A stretch of 64,000 nt of DNA from Siderastrea radians (taxonomy: Eukaryota > Cnidaria > Anthozoa > Scleractinia > Rhizangiidae): the NCBI GenBank assembly GCA_964017195.1, contig OZ024887.1, positions 67,074,228-67,138,227 on the forward strand. Direction: 5' to 3'. The first letter of the stretch is position 1; every line of letters starts with the position of its first letter. Positions 32,801 to 43,274 of the stretch are shown here, one piece after another. The translations under genes were made by a program, and so were the position numbers. Below the pieces are notes generated by a model, which saw nothing but the letters and a program-made list of their open reading frames with translations, made no database searches and was not told the origin of the DNA.

Positions 32801-35800
32801 CGGACCACGTATCTGGGTGTCAAGCGCGGGAAAAGTTGAGCAAGTCACGTCAGTCGCGTCCTGAATGACAGCGCAGCTCATCACTTTACTGGCATGGCGG
32901 CTTTGAGTTGCTTTTCTAAAAGCAATCCTCGGCTGTTGATTGGACGGTGCATGTGCACCACATGTAAATTAATTAGACGTGCTCACATCTTTTCGGGTCG
33001 TGCTGTAAAAATCGGTTTTGCAGAAAAACAGCCCGGAACGTGTCATCTGCTTTTTTGGCGAAAGCAAAATTAAACCAAGTGCATGATTGCTTTTAAGAAA
33101 AGTTACAAAATATGAGCTAATATTCTCTAACGTAATTAATTTCTTTTTATTTAAGGCACCCCGTCTGCTCCTCTCAACGTAACGAGCAGTTTGGTTCGGA
33201 AAGAACAGCCTCCATTTGACGCATGGCTCTTCTGGAATCCGCCTGATGAAAGTGGTGGTATGCCTGTTGTAAAGTACTCACTTGAGTACAAAGTTCTTGG
33301 TGCGCCATGGGAGGACGCTGAAGTGATGGAAACTAATAACACTTATCAGTCGATTGCCAAATATGGAGACAGCTACATCTACGAAGTTCACATTCGAGCC
33401 GGGAACGTATTTGGGTTTGGGTCTGCATCGAAAATTGAAATAATTTATTTTGCAGGTAACAGAAGTAATAGTGTATGGCCTAGTATTTGACATAGCTCGC
33501 CACAGGACTCCCCGGTCGTTTGGTGGTTAGAGCATCCGATTGGTGCACCAGCCGGTAGTACCATGCTCCATAGCCTGCTTATAAGCATTTCCGTTGGCTT
33601 TTCCGCACTTTTGAAGCATTTTTGCTATTTGGCCGCGCAAAAATTGAGGCAAAACAGCGAAATATGTTTTTTTAATTCAGACGCGCGGAAAACCTTACGG
33701 AAACGCTTGGTATAATAAGCAGACTACATACCCTACGCCGGATGCATTTCAGCAGTCGGCTTTTAAATACGTTGGACCTTTGAAACCCATTATAATTTGC
33801 GGCAGAGGAATTGCATGTTATCCTTCTAGCAACCAATGAACCGCCTTCTTAGGGGGCATGGCGCAATCAAAACCAGCGAGTGGAACGATCGGTGGGAGGC
33901 CATTCTGCCCTAGCCTCCCACGCAGTCGTTTTTAGGGAAGTCGTATTACTCTCCTCCCCACCTCCTCCTCCTCCCTCCTTGTGGGGAGGAGGGTAATACG
34001 ACTCCCCTAAAAACGACTGCGTGGGAGGCTAATTCTGCCCTAACGACAGCCCAAATTTTAGCAGCGCTTTCAAATTCTCTTACGTTTGTTCCACGCCAGG
34101 GGAATGGTTTAGCGTGGGAAACAAAAATAGAGCGCGATCGCAGGTTCTTTCTGCCCCATCCTACAATTTCGAAAGCCTGTTCGCATGCTAACTGTATACA
34201 AGGATAAACGAAAGAGGTAGGAGATAAACTCAACTCAATGCTACAAGTGGACTAAAGTTGATTTCCACGAAGACACCCTCGAATTCTGATCGGATATTCC
34301 ATCTCCACGGAGCTTTGTGAATGAGCTAAAAGTGGTTACACTCTGGCGCTTGGCGCTCAGCACATTCACTTTGAAAAGCAATTCGTACTCACCCACGCAC
34401 TGGTGGTCCAATACGTCTTCATCCAAAAATGGGTAGCCAAGTGTTTAGAAAGATGTAACTTGTATGTTGCCAAGGAGTAGCGCATTTGTTCTCTGTCAGC
34501 TTCAGCTTTCCTTAAAGCAACAACAATTATTTAGCCGTCTATGACGTTTTGGTGATGTTTCGCTCGCGCTCAAATTGTAAACCGATGCGCACGCGAAAAG
34601 GTATTGACCAGGGCCCAGTTGTCCAAAGGGTGGATAACGCTATCCACCGGATAAAACACTATCCAGTAGACAAATGATAACAAAACAGAGTACACTATCC
34701 ACTGGATAGTGATTTATCCAGTGGATAGAGTTATCCGCTCTTTCAACAACCGGGGCGACCACGAGCCGGTCCTAGAATGCTTTTTTGTGTCAAATATCGG
34801 CGTTTTCGTCAAGGTATTTCTGTCTTCTTTATGCTTCGAGGCATTCAATGTGCTTTTGTGTTTATTTTCAGAAAAGCCGGATCCACCCCGGAACTTGGCT
34901 AGGGGAGAAGTATTCTCCGACAACCAGAACGCTCTTAATCTAAAGGTCACCTGGGACACACCGAAATACGACGGTGGCGCGGCTATCAGCAGTTACATTG
35001 TCGAGTATAAGACTGTCAAAGAGGAATGGAGTACAGCAGACAATGCATCTGTTAACGTGACTACGTTCGCCTTCGAAGTGGAGAAGTCGGAAATATACAC
35101 TGTTCGAGTGCGCGCTGTCAACCCACTGGGCGCGGGGGAACCTTCTGTTGTTATCAACGTTAAACTGACGGGTTAGTGATCATGTATTTGAACCAGTATT
35201 GCGATCGGTAGTAGACAATTTTTAAAAGCTTTTTAAACCAATCTAACTTTTTTTTCTAAATTTTCGGTGACTTCTGTCCATCTTCATCACAGTTTAACTA
35301 AAAGTTCGTAACGAACGAACTTTCAGTTACAGGGCCGTAGCCAGTATGAGGCAGGCCGAGGCACTTGCCTCAGTCATTTTTTTCGTTTTCTCAGTCATTG
35401 TTTTCGTTTAACACCCTAAATACCTAGGAAGAGAATTAAACTATGGACATTGCCTCAGTGAAAATTTCCTCTAGCTACGGCCCACATGTTAACGAACTTT
35501 CTTTCAGTTAACTTTCAGTTAACGAACTTTCAGTTAAGCTCTGATGAAGGTGGACAGAAGTCGCCAAAAATTTAGAAGAAAAAATTAGATCGGTCTAAAA
35601 AACCTTTTAAAAAATGCTCATTTGTTAGATGGTATTTGATTCTATGATCAGTTAACCCGTTATCTCCTGAGCATTGCTTAAACTACAGGTCTCACAAATT
35701 TCCACTTGGGAGAAATGAAAATGAAACAGCAGCACAATAAATCCTAAAGAGCTGCTATTTGAATGTGGTTATACCTCAGGATCCAGCTTCTCGAAAGCCC

Positions 35801-36272
35801 CTTAACGCTAACCGGGCAAAGATTCCTGTTTCTCTTGTTGAAAAGAGTTTTCACAGCTTATTTTGATGATAGGAACCGTTTTAAAGTGACCAAAGTGAAA
35901 ATGTAGGGCAAAAAGTATTTACGGGAATCCTCATCGCTTGATAATAAGACGATCAAAAGCTAGAATTTTACATGATCCACATATGCCACGTCCGAGATTC
36001 GAAGCCGAAGTAGTACGCTAAGCTGGGAGCTGAGGTTTACCCTATACCATCCGGAGGGGGGTAGGGTGTAGCGGAAGCTTTGGTCATTCCTAACTTCCCC
36101 TCAAAAACTTTTTTATAAAACTCTGATCATTTTCCAACTCGTTCTGCTCATTTTTCTTTTAGAGGAAGATGTAAAAACTCTTGCGAGATCGAACAAGTCA
36201 AGTTCACTCACGGGGTGTGGCATCTTTGAAGCCCTTCTTCTTCTGTTGGCAGTTTTTGACGCCTTAGACTGA
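19470..36272 (+). CDS. Ig/fibronectin-III cell-surface protein, probably GPI-anchored (592 aa, 7 exons)
   Basis: The exons are 19470-19530, 19621-20034, 30567-30845, 31906-32220, 33156-33455, 34872-35171 and 36163-36272. All introns are GT-AG and phase 1, and the lengths sum to 593 codons including the TGA. Exon 1 is a signal peptide (MPAQLHLFFNALIFLSAFIK). Exon 2 is an Ig V-like domain with DTGRYFC on strand F, but Phe replaces the usual strand-B Cys (AVFQWKY). Exon 3 is a complete Ig domain (KCAV, FFWHQ, VTCIAE). Exons 4, 5 and 6 are one FN3 domain each (LTWSPPVDEGETPITGYLVEY, WNPPDESGGMPVVKYSLEY, TWDTPKYDGGAAISSYIVEY). Exon 7 gives a Ser-rich spacer and a hydrophobic end, GIFEALLLLLAVFDALD, without basic residues after it, as in GPI signals. 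The role is probably adhesion or recognition, like contactin/NCAM-type proteins; orthology is not claimed. Confidence 0.88.
20777..20829. repeat. (TC)n microsatellite
   Basis: Uninterrupted dinucleotide array in intron 2 of the Ig/FN3 gene, followed by T-rich sequence. Ser/Leu repeat open frames across it are artefacts. Confidence 0.95.
22959..23031 (+). tRNA. tRNA-Arg(TCT)-like gene, unit 1
   Basis: A 73-base cloverleaf: acceptor GGCCTCG/CGGGGTC (two G-U wobbles) with discriminator A, D stem GCTC/GAGC, anticodon loop GTTCTAA (anticodon TCT, Arg), T arm GTGGG-TTCGAAT-CCCGC. A T-run Pol III terminator follows within about 6 bases. The anticodon stem ACGGT/TCCGG has only three central pairs: the A-G end pair and T-T loop-closing pair are mismatched, and base 32 is G. 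It may be a tRNA-derived repeat head and not a functional tRNA. Confidence 0.72.
24694..24766 (+). tRNA. tRNA-Arg(TCT)-like gene, unit 2
   Basis: Identical over all 73 bases to the unit 1 copy, including the mismatched anticodon stem and the downstream T-run terminator. Confidence 0.72.
26425..26497 (+). tRNA. tRNA-Arg(TCT)-like gene, unit 3
   Basis: Identical over all 73 bases to the unit 1 copy. The preceding bases differ (CTCACCCT in place of CTCAGCCT), so the tRNA body is better conserved than its immediate flank. Confidence 0.72.
27948..27980 (+). repeat. Single GGGTATTACTAGACC hairpin module between units 3 and 4
   Basis: One copy of the module that is amplified at 29853-30028, inserted between the poly-A of unit 3 and the start of unit 4. 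It accounts for part of the longer unit 3-4 spacing. It contains the inverted repeat CCCCGTC/GACGGCGGGG. Confidence 0.85.
28202..28274 (+). tRNA. tRNA-Arg(TCT)-like gene, unit 4
   Basis: Identical over all 73 bases to the other three copies and followed by the same T-run terminator, although the unit itself has a deletion downstream (near 28508). Confidence 0.72.
29853..30028 (+). repeat. Hairpin minisatellite, four ~34-bp modules with poly-A spacers
   Basis: Four copies of GGGTATTACTAGACCCCGTC continuing CTGACGGCGGGGT, each separated by 9-17 A residues. CCCCGTC pairs with GACGGCGGGG around CCTGAC, so each module can fold into a GC-rich hairpin followed by A-tracts. The third copy has two substitutions. 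It closes the tRNA-unit array on its right side. Confidence 0.9.
33911..34031. mobile_element. 121-bp hairpin MITE with 9-bp TSD
   Basis: Inverted arms TAGCCTCCCACGCAGTCG... and ...CGACTGCGTGGGAGGCTA nearly meet, leaving a C/T-rich loop. The element is flanked by a perfect 9-bp direct repeat, ATTCTGCCC (33902-33910 and 34032-34040). A 9-bp duplication points to a Mutator-type mobiliser. It lies in the intron before FN3-3 of the Ig/FN3 gene. Confidence 0.85.
34611..34756. mobile_element. Hairpin MITE built of GGATAACGCTATCC-type palindromes
   Basis: The termini GGGCCCAGTTGT and ACAACCGGGGC are imperfect inverted repeats. Inside, palindromic blocks such as GGATAACGCTATCCACCGGAT and ATCCAGTGGATAGAGTTATCC pair across a short centre. 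GACCA occurs on both sides (34606-34610, 34757-34761) and may be a 5-bp target duplication. It ends only about 115 bp before the acceptor of exon 6 of the Ig/FN3 gene. Confidence 0.7.
35221..35611. mobile_element. Foldback repeat with a nested MITE
   Basis: The outer inverted repeats are the left arm, from about 35221 (CTAAATTTTCGGTGACTTCT...), and the right arm, ending about 35611 (...AGAAGTCGCCAAAAATTTAG). These pair over roughly 70 bases. Between them, repeated AACGAACTTTCAGTTA motifs surround an inner element at 35332-35483 with termini GGGCCGTAGC and GCTACGGCCC. It lies in the last intron of the Ig/FN3 gene. Confidence 0.7.
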
Positions 36273-37419
36273 CTTGTTGTATAACAAGGATCTCATCTCC
36301 GTTCATTGGAAGGAGTATTTCGTCTCACTCGTAGAAATACGCAACTGACGTTTTGCGGTGGAAGTCCTGTGTTAGACGTCGTGATCCTTACGATAAAAAG
36401 ATCTAGATGGCGCATGCAATTTCGTAACTCTCTGCCAGCCTAAATCGTCGTGATGTTCACTGAACATTGTTCACGTTTGTGGTTATCTGCGTGCATAAGT
36501 CAGTTTCAGTTTTGAATATGTTTTACTGAAAATTAAATCTTTCATTTACGTCCTCTTTATACCGTAAGCGACAACCACAAACAAAGCCGTACAGTAGTGA
36601 TTTATACCGTTTGATCAGTACGGTTGTAGTTGCAGCGCAAAATGCGGCATCATATGCCAAACTGTTGATATTAAAAGACGATATAACCACCGTACGGTTG
36701 TTCACGCTGTTGTGGTCAAAATACCAAGCCAGGATTATTTTTCCTGGCCCTTGTTCAATCTGTGTCAACCTTTTTAACCGAAAAAAGTTAAGAACTTGTT
36801 CTATTCTTGCCGAGGCTGAATTTGGTTGCAACTGTAGTAGTTCTGGTTTAAACCCGAAAGACATTCAAGCCCCTTTTACATGTGAGCTAATAGACTGGCT
36901 CAATTGTGTTCTTCAACAAAGCTGAAACAAGATTGTTTAATACTTAGAGACTTCTGGCTGTCGCATTCGAAATCACTGTCATAGAGTGAAGATGGCGACC
37001 TAATTAGACGTCTTCTTTCAACTGCACTTCTATTCTATTCGATATGAATTTAGCAAAAACCCACCAAAAAAAAAAACTGAAAACCTCGCGGCGCGCAGAC
37101 GACAGTGAACTTTAGAGAGGTCTTCCATTTCGCACCCGTTTTAGCTTTGTATTTGTTGTTGTGTTTTGTCTGTTGTTGGTTTGTTAATTTTTTCTACCAA
37201 CCAGCTTTAGTTTTCTTTTTGTTTGAAAGCTGTGAATTTGGAAGCTGTGTTGCGAGATCCATTGTTTGTTTGTACTTCGATCTGTCAGTGTTATTAATGA
37301 AATAGTGATGAATCCAGTCAGTTTTCTTTTGTTGCCAGCAAAATGACGAGCTTTAATTCAGCCCGTACACTTATGGTTATGGGTGTTATTCTGAGACAGA
37401 TTGTATAAGTGGTTTTGTT

Positions 37420-37425
37420 AATAAA
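37420..37425 (+). terminator. Candidate poly-A signal of the Ig/FN3 gene
   Basis: An AATAAA hexamer about 1.15 kb after the TGA at 36272. Another, in GATAAATAAATCAG, lies near 37503. Which is used cannot be decided from sequence alone. Confidence 0.35.
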
Positions 37426-37920
37426 AGTAAGTTAGTATTGATTCACGCGCTGATTTGTGAAGCCACAATGCTGGGTTTTTAACATTGTAATAGTTGCTGA
37501 TAAATAAATCAGTTCACGTTTTGTAAAATAAGCAGTAAATAAAAACTAAAGCTTTGTCCCGTGATGTCAAATGAGTAGTGAATGGAACTGTCACGTTACT
37601 TTGCTGAATCGATGTACTTCCTTCAAACAATGAGCTCACTTCTTTGTTTGTTTACATGATTAGGGTGGGTAGATATTGATACCAAATTCTTGTCACCATG
37701 CCATCGATATTTGGTCCTGCCTTAAACATCGATACTAGCCAGAAATATCGGTGGCATCGATGCTGTTCGACTGTGCACGTAACCACTACAGGCTAAAGGG
37801 ACAAATGATTTTCTTGTCTACACGTAGGCGCTGTCAGCAGTAGTAAAGGTGTCGTACTAAAAACGTCAGGTTCTTGTAAAAATGTACTGACAACAAAGTA
37901 TTTTGCAAATCACTTCAAAA

Positions 37921-38170
37921 TTTTCACGGCGTAGAGGCGGGTAGCCACTTTTTAAGTGAACTTCGAGAGTGTGAATAAATTTTGATGACATCGACGCGTA
38001 GCCAATTTTTCATTGAACCTTAAGAACTATTACTGAAATGTCGGCGTAGACGCGTAGTCGCGTAGCCACTTTTTCAGTGAACTTTGAGAGTTAAAGTTCC
38101 ACGAGGTGGACACACTGGAAGTATAGCCTTGTCTTCAGTGAACTTCGAGAGCTATGACTGAGTAGACACG
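37921..38170. repeat. Degenerate ~60-65-bp minisatellite
   Basis: Four imperfect copies of a unit containing GCGTAGCCACTTTTTCAGTGAACTTCGAGAG-like sequence, at about 37930, 38000, 38060 and 38120. The unit includes the inverted pair TTTTCAGTGAA. No gene is seen here. Confidence 0.65.
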
Positions 38171-38872
38171 TAGTCAGATACGCGGTGTGGATAGAATTTC
38201 GGGGTATTCTGCAATTGCTCCGCGGCATCCTTTCTGGCACAAGCACTTGATTATGTTCTTTTTTGTTCAGTTGCTGTCGATTGTCAGGCCAGCTTTGTAA
38301 TTTGCCATTAGCAACTGACGTCAGGTTCTGACTGATTAAATATTACACACCAACGCTGCAGGTTCTCTTCCCCATCTCTAATTATGCACTCGTTGAAGGC
38401 TAATTTGACAATCCCATTTTAATAGCATTGCTTGATTTTCGGCCGTTCAAAGTAGGTAGTGTCAGACAGCAGGGGAGGCCAAGAAAAACACTAACTTCTG
38501 GGGGCAGTGGCACTGAAAACGTCCTTGAGCTCGGCAGTCGGACGTTATCTAGCCACCACCGAACGGGGCAACGTGATTTCCAGAACTGCCGAAGCCAAAG
38601 CTGTTTTCTTTTTGGAAGGCCTTTAAGGCTTGTGGGATGTTTTGATTCTCCGCCTTTTGGTATCAAAAAGGACTGACTGAATTCTTCTAGATTTTGATCT
38701 CAAACAAGCTGTCAATTGTTTCTGAGTTTTCAACTTCTTGGGAGTTTGCTTTGTTATATTTCAGCCCATTTAAACTGAATTAGCCTAGTACGCAGTCTCA
38801 ATCAGTGCCTCTACATTTCAAAAACAATAGACACCTACCATTTTTCTCTTGTATACTAGTAGAAGCGGCGGT

Positions 38873-38925
38873 GGTCGAGTGGTGAAAGGCGTACGACACC
38901 GAAGTAGGCTCGTTCGAGTCACACT
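38873..38925 (+). repeat. tRNA-like SINE head relic
   Basis: A-box-like GGTGGTCGAGTGGTGAAAGGC is followed 30 bases later by B-box-like CGTTCGAGTC. The spacing is too short and the arms do not close into a cloverleaf, so this is a degenerate SINE head and not a tRNA gene. Confidence 0.45.
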
Positions 38926-40540
38926 TTATAGGGGTTGTTCAAAAATGGCTTGGGGTCGAGTAATTCCTTCCCATGTTTTTTTTTCTTTTTTTAGTTAAAT
39001 TTTATTACTATTACTTTTTGTTTCTTTATTTCTTTGCTTTTTTTTTTTGTTGGGGGGGGGGGTTGTTGTCTTCTATCAGGTTTTTTTTTAAATTCAGTTT
39101 TCTTTCCTAAAATTAATAAAGTATGAACTCTTGAAAGATAATAAAGGGAAAAATTGAAGTAAGTTTTAAAAACACAAAAAGGAGCTTCCAAACATCGAGT
39201 AAAATTGTTGTTCACTTAATTTTTTAATTAAAAGGCGATGCTAGACAGAAAGAAGCTTCGGATCGTTCCCCCACGGACGCATTTCGCGTTAAGTCGCGTT
39301 ACTAATTTACAACGTGAAAGTGAACTAAACACGCAGATTTATCACAATCGTTCAATTGTGTCTAGCTTTACGAAACGCCGAATTCGCAACACAAGTCGGA
39401 AAAAAGCTATTTCATTGAAATGAAGCCTTCCGCGCGCAACTGTACGAAGACAAAAAATACCACTTGTGCTGACTTACATTGGGTGGCCAAACGGCAAAAA
39501 CGTGGGGGTCTCTTGACTGCAGATTTTAGCTCGATCAAAGTGAACGCAGGGTATCTTAAGCCATCACAAGTACATACGAGTTATAAACATACGAAAACTT
39601 GCGACTCCGTTACGTTTGGGCTTTAATTTTTGACTCTGAGTAGGAAATCGTAAGGACTGCCATTTAAAGTGCCTATAAAATGAACTTTTTCTAATTTTTG
39701 GAAGGCTGGATCAAGTGTGCTATCCGGCAATCTGAAGAGTTTCAAATGTGGGAAACGACGCGACGTGCAGTTTGTTCAGCCCCAAAGTTTTGTTCATTGG
39801 TTCGTTGTGCTAAAAAGTGGCTCCATTTGCTGCGCGGCCAAAATGCTCATATTACAAGCTGTGACGTAAGAACGTCAAGCAGTACTTTCCTGAGGTGCTT
39901 CTTGGTATTCTATACTGTGCGGTTCTAACTTTTTTAAGTTAAAATTGCGAGGATGAAATCCTGACAGCGTCGTCATTGAAATTAAAGTTTATCGAGCAAT
40001 ACTTTCCTGTGGCTGTACTGGTAAGTTATCGTGCTCTATATTGGGTGGTACTTTGAGTCTCAATATCTAGCAAAAATCTCCATTGTGGTATCTTATTGTG
40101 AACTGGTTGCTTATTTTCTATATTTACCAAAACAAAATTTGGGATTTTTTTTTAGTTCGCCTGTTCTTGGGATTAACTTGTTTAACCAATGGTGTAAAGG
40201 CTTTCGACTGAGACAATTGCTCGTGAAGAAATTGCTTTTTCAGCCGACAAACAGAAAAACTAAACGCCGCAAACAAGAAAGCAAATTCAGTTTTGTAATA
40301 AAATCAAAACGATAAAGGTAAGGTTAAAGTTAAGTTAGAGTCACAAGTAACCACCAACACAACCGAGTTGCCGCGCTTGACTCCAGCTGGGTAGCATGAA
40401 GCAACCTGAGGCATATCTACAGTATCTAAGAGAGTCTCTTTCGTTTCGGCTCATCTCCAATATAGACAGCATACATCTTATTGCAACAATGTTGTCATAT
40501 AAGAATAAAAAATTCAAAAGGCATGCAAACTTCATTCAGG

Positions 40541-40650
40541 GATTCGCTCTGACGAAGTGCTAACGCTCAAAACGCCAGCTTTTGAATCCGCCTTTTTTGC
40601 TGTGGCCAATTTACCTTATCAACTCAGTTGAAGTATTACATGTACACCGT
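40541..40650 (+). repeat. Penelope-type 3' end repeat upstream of protease gene A
   Basis: Contains GGATTCGCTCTGACGAAGTG, CGCTCAAAACGCCAGC and GTGGCCAATTTACCTTATCAAC. This is a block I recognise as a very common interspersed coral repeat resembling the 3' region of Penelope-like elements. Related copies sit in intron 1 of all three protease genes. Confidence 0.5.
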
Positions 40651-41022
40651 ATTGAAATAATCCTTTAAGAATTATTTAAATTCCTATCTGGCTTTTTTTC
40701 ATTTTTCTTTTCCCCTGCAAAGAAAACACCATAAATTTCACAAAGTCAATTTATTTATTCAGGCTCAGGACAAAGCACAAAAGAAATGAAATGTGTATTG
40801 CCTAATAAACAGTGTCCATTTCTCTAGCATACAAAAGTCCATTTAGCTTTTCTGAAACACCCACCTTGTTTACATTCTCGGTGCCTGTGATGTTTTAGCA
40901 GGCAAATGCTCACACTTTATTTTCTAAAACTTTTTTTTTCTATATTTATGTCTACTCTCACCTCGCAACTATGAAAAACAATGTTGCATAAGCAGCTAAT
41001 TCACCAGGGGCAATACGATGAG

Positions 41023-41030
41023 CATAAAAG
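41023..41030 (+). promoter_or_regulatory. TATA-like box of gene A
   Basis: CATAAAAG, 79 bp before the ATG at 41109, is in a block (GGGGCAATACGATGAGCATAA) conserved in genes B and C. Upstream sequence shared by all three genes extends about 300 bp and probably holds a common promoter. Confidence 0.5.
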
Positions 41031-41339
41031 ACATCGCTTCTCTATTTTCAACCTCCTTTTTCACGATTACTTGCGGTAACTAACTGCCCGACACATTAAC
41101 AGCTCACAATGTTGCGCTTTGTCGTAGGTTTACTGTCAGTGTTTTCCGTGACCTGGGGTAAGTTAACTCAATTTTTTGTGCTTTAAAACTTAGATCTGGT
41201 ATCGAATTTGGATTGTAGGGCAACCATGATCAGTGAACTGAAAGCTCTGATCACTTAGCCAACTAAGCATATTTCTTTCTTCCCAAAAAATTAATAATAA
41301 TTATAAATAAATAAAATTTGGCCCCATATTAAATGGTAA

Positions 41340-41530
41340 CAGCACTCAAGCCATACGGTCCACTGCGTCAACAATTCGCTTTAGTGATCGAGGGGGCTTT
41401 CTGTCGAAACGTCAGCTTTGGAGTTCCCTTACAATGGCCAATTTTCCTTATCAACTCCGGCAATAGAGCAATCGATATCTTTGCATTTAACCTCCCCACA
41501 GACGCAGCACTATAGTTTCTTTAGCAACTA
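41340..41530 (+). repeat. Penelope-type 3' end repeat in intron 1 of gene A
   Basis: Contains TCGAAACGTCAGCTTTGG, ATGGCCAATTT.CCTTATCAACTC and CCCCACAGACGCAGCA, matching the repeats in intron 1 of B and C but more diverged. An ancestral insertion before the first gene duplication is the simplest reading. Confidence 0.55.
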
Positions 41531-41640
41531 ACCCTTTATCTATTCATTCCAGGTGTTTTTTTTTCTTTTTGCCTCGAAAATTGAGTAGATTTACGCGTTA
41601 ACTGGATTTGTGCGCTAAGTGCTTACGTTGTCAGTCAGCT

Positions 41641-42130
41641 AGAACAGGCCCTAGACCTTTTTTTGTAATAAACTTTATTCGCACTGTTATAAAAAATACA
41701 CATAAACTTACATCTCGTAATTAACAGTAATAAAAGGAAAGAATAGTGAAGCACTAAATTATTTACACAATAAAAGTTACAGGAATTCCCAAAATGAAGA
41801 GCAAAAAAATGAAAAAGAAAAAGAAAAAATCAAACACTAAATTACAGAACAGGCCCTAGACTAAGTACCGAGTTACTGACTAAGTTACAGAACAGGCCCA
41901 AGACCTTTTTTTGTAATAAACTTTATTCGCTCTGTTATAAAAATGCACATAAACTTACATCTCGTAATTTATAGCAATAAAAGGAAAGAAAAGTGAAGCA
42001 CTAAATTACTTACACAATAAAAGTTACAGGAATTCCTAAAATAAAGAGCAAAAAAAAAAGAGAAAAAGAAAAAGAAAAAATGAAACACTAAGTTACTTAC
42101 GCACTTAAAGTTACAGGAATAACCAGAATA
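41641..42130 (-). repeat. Direct duplication of a ~248-bp retroelement-like 3' end
   Basis: Two copies, starting at 41641 and 41889 with AGAACAGGCC and continuing TTTTTTTGTAATAAACTTTATTCG. On the minus strand this reads as a 3' end with AATAAA followed by an A-run. It lies in intron 1 of gene A and is absent from B and C. Confidence 0.65.
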
Positions 42131-43097
42131 AAGAGCAAAATCGTAAATATACACTTAGGCCTTTGACCTGGTTTACACGTACGATGCAAACATGAGGCAA
42201 CAAGAATAAGGACAAATACAAGATGGCCAAGATGCATGGCACAGCAGACTCAGTGCCAGGTTTACACAGCAACAACGAAAGCATAAGTGCTAGCTCAAAC
42301 ACAAGAATAAAGGAAAGATTTCCTTTTCTTGTGCTTACACTTCTCTTTGCGTTTATTCCTATGCTTTCTTAGACCCAATTTACATGTAGGATTCTTGTGC
42401 TTATGCATGATTGTGCTAATGTTTGAGTAATTTGTTACTGGGCCTAAGCGCTTCCTTGTTCCTTTTCGTTTTCCCATCAGGTTGTCAGGATATTCTAGAT
42501 TGTGCGCCCTATGATAGTAGGGGACCGCTTTGCTACAACCCTAAGTACTTCAAGGCAATGAAGAAATACTGTGAAAAAACATGCAATCTCTGCGGTAAGT
42601 CTTATAGAGCGAAACAGTGACTTTTTAATCATATTTTTGACGACGGGTTAAATTTGTTCAGATGGGTAGTTTATTTTTGTAGTCGAGGCGGTTACTTTTT
42701 TATGTGCTTAACATTAAAGTTGAAGATGTATTCAAGGGAGGGGATTGTTAACAAGTGATATTTAGGGAAATTAAAATTATTAAATTATTAAATTTGTCGC
42801 GAGAAAAGAGGGACAACAAGCTAAAGATGCCATTTGTTTTCGAATGAGGTTTATTTTGTTACATTTCTACGCATCGTTCAAGGTTTGCGAGTTTGGGGGA
42901 GGGGGGTGGGACTGAACGTTGGACTTTTTCCGTGGTTTATTTGTAAGTTAATCACATTTCGGGGGTATTTTCGCTCAAAAATTTTCAAGGCCATTTCTAC
43001 GCTTTTTTTAGTGGCTATAAACCTCGACGTTGTTGAAGTCAAGAAAATTATTTTTTCAAATTAAGAAACATATTAAGAAATTTTTTGTGCACTGCTA

Positions 43098-43274
43098 CAG
43101 TGGAATCCTGATTTTTCGAACCTCCTGGGGAAAAGGAAATTGGTTCAAATTATCGAGGGGTTCGAAAAATCGGGGGTAAAATTACAGTGTTTGACAGGTG
43201 AGAGGAAATCAGTTTTGGTTCGAATTATCGGGAGTTTCGAAAAACCGAGGGTTCGAGAAATCGGGATTCTACTG
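43098..43274. mobile_element. pogo/Tigger-like MITE in intron 2... intron 2-3 region of gene A
   Basis: The inverted termini CAGTGGAATCC and GGATTCTACTG, with flanking TA on both sides (43096-43097, 43275-43276), bound a 177-bp palindromic element. It contains repeated TTCGAA motifs (TTTTTCGAACC, GGTTCGAAAAAT). The CAGT(G/A)GAA-type ends and TA duplication are typical of pogo/Tigger MITEs. It lies in the intron between the ShK exon and the linker exon of gene A. Confidence 0.8.

Larger units (their letters stand above)
36273..40540. other. 3' UTR and intergenic region
   Basis: It contains the presumed 3' UTR of the Ig/FN3 gene, the minisatellite at 37.9 kb and the SINE relic at 38.9 kb. The open frames (for example 36611, 39238, 39420) have no splice context or family signature. 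The run of Ts and Gs at 38980-39070 is simple sequence. Confidence 0.45.
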
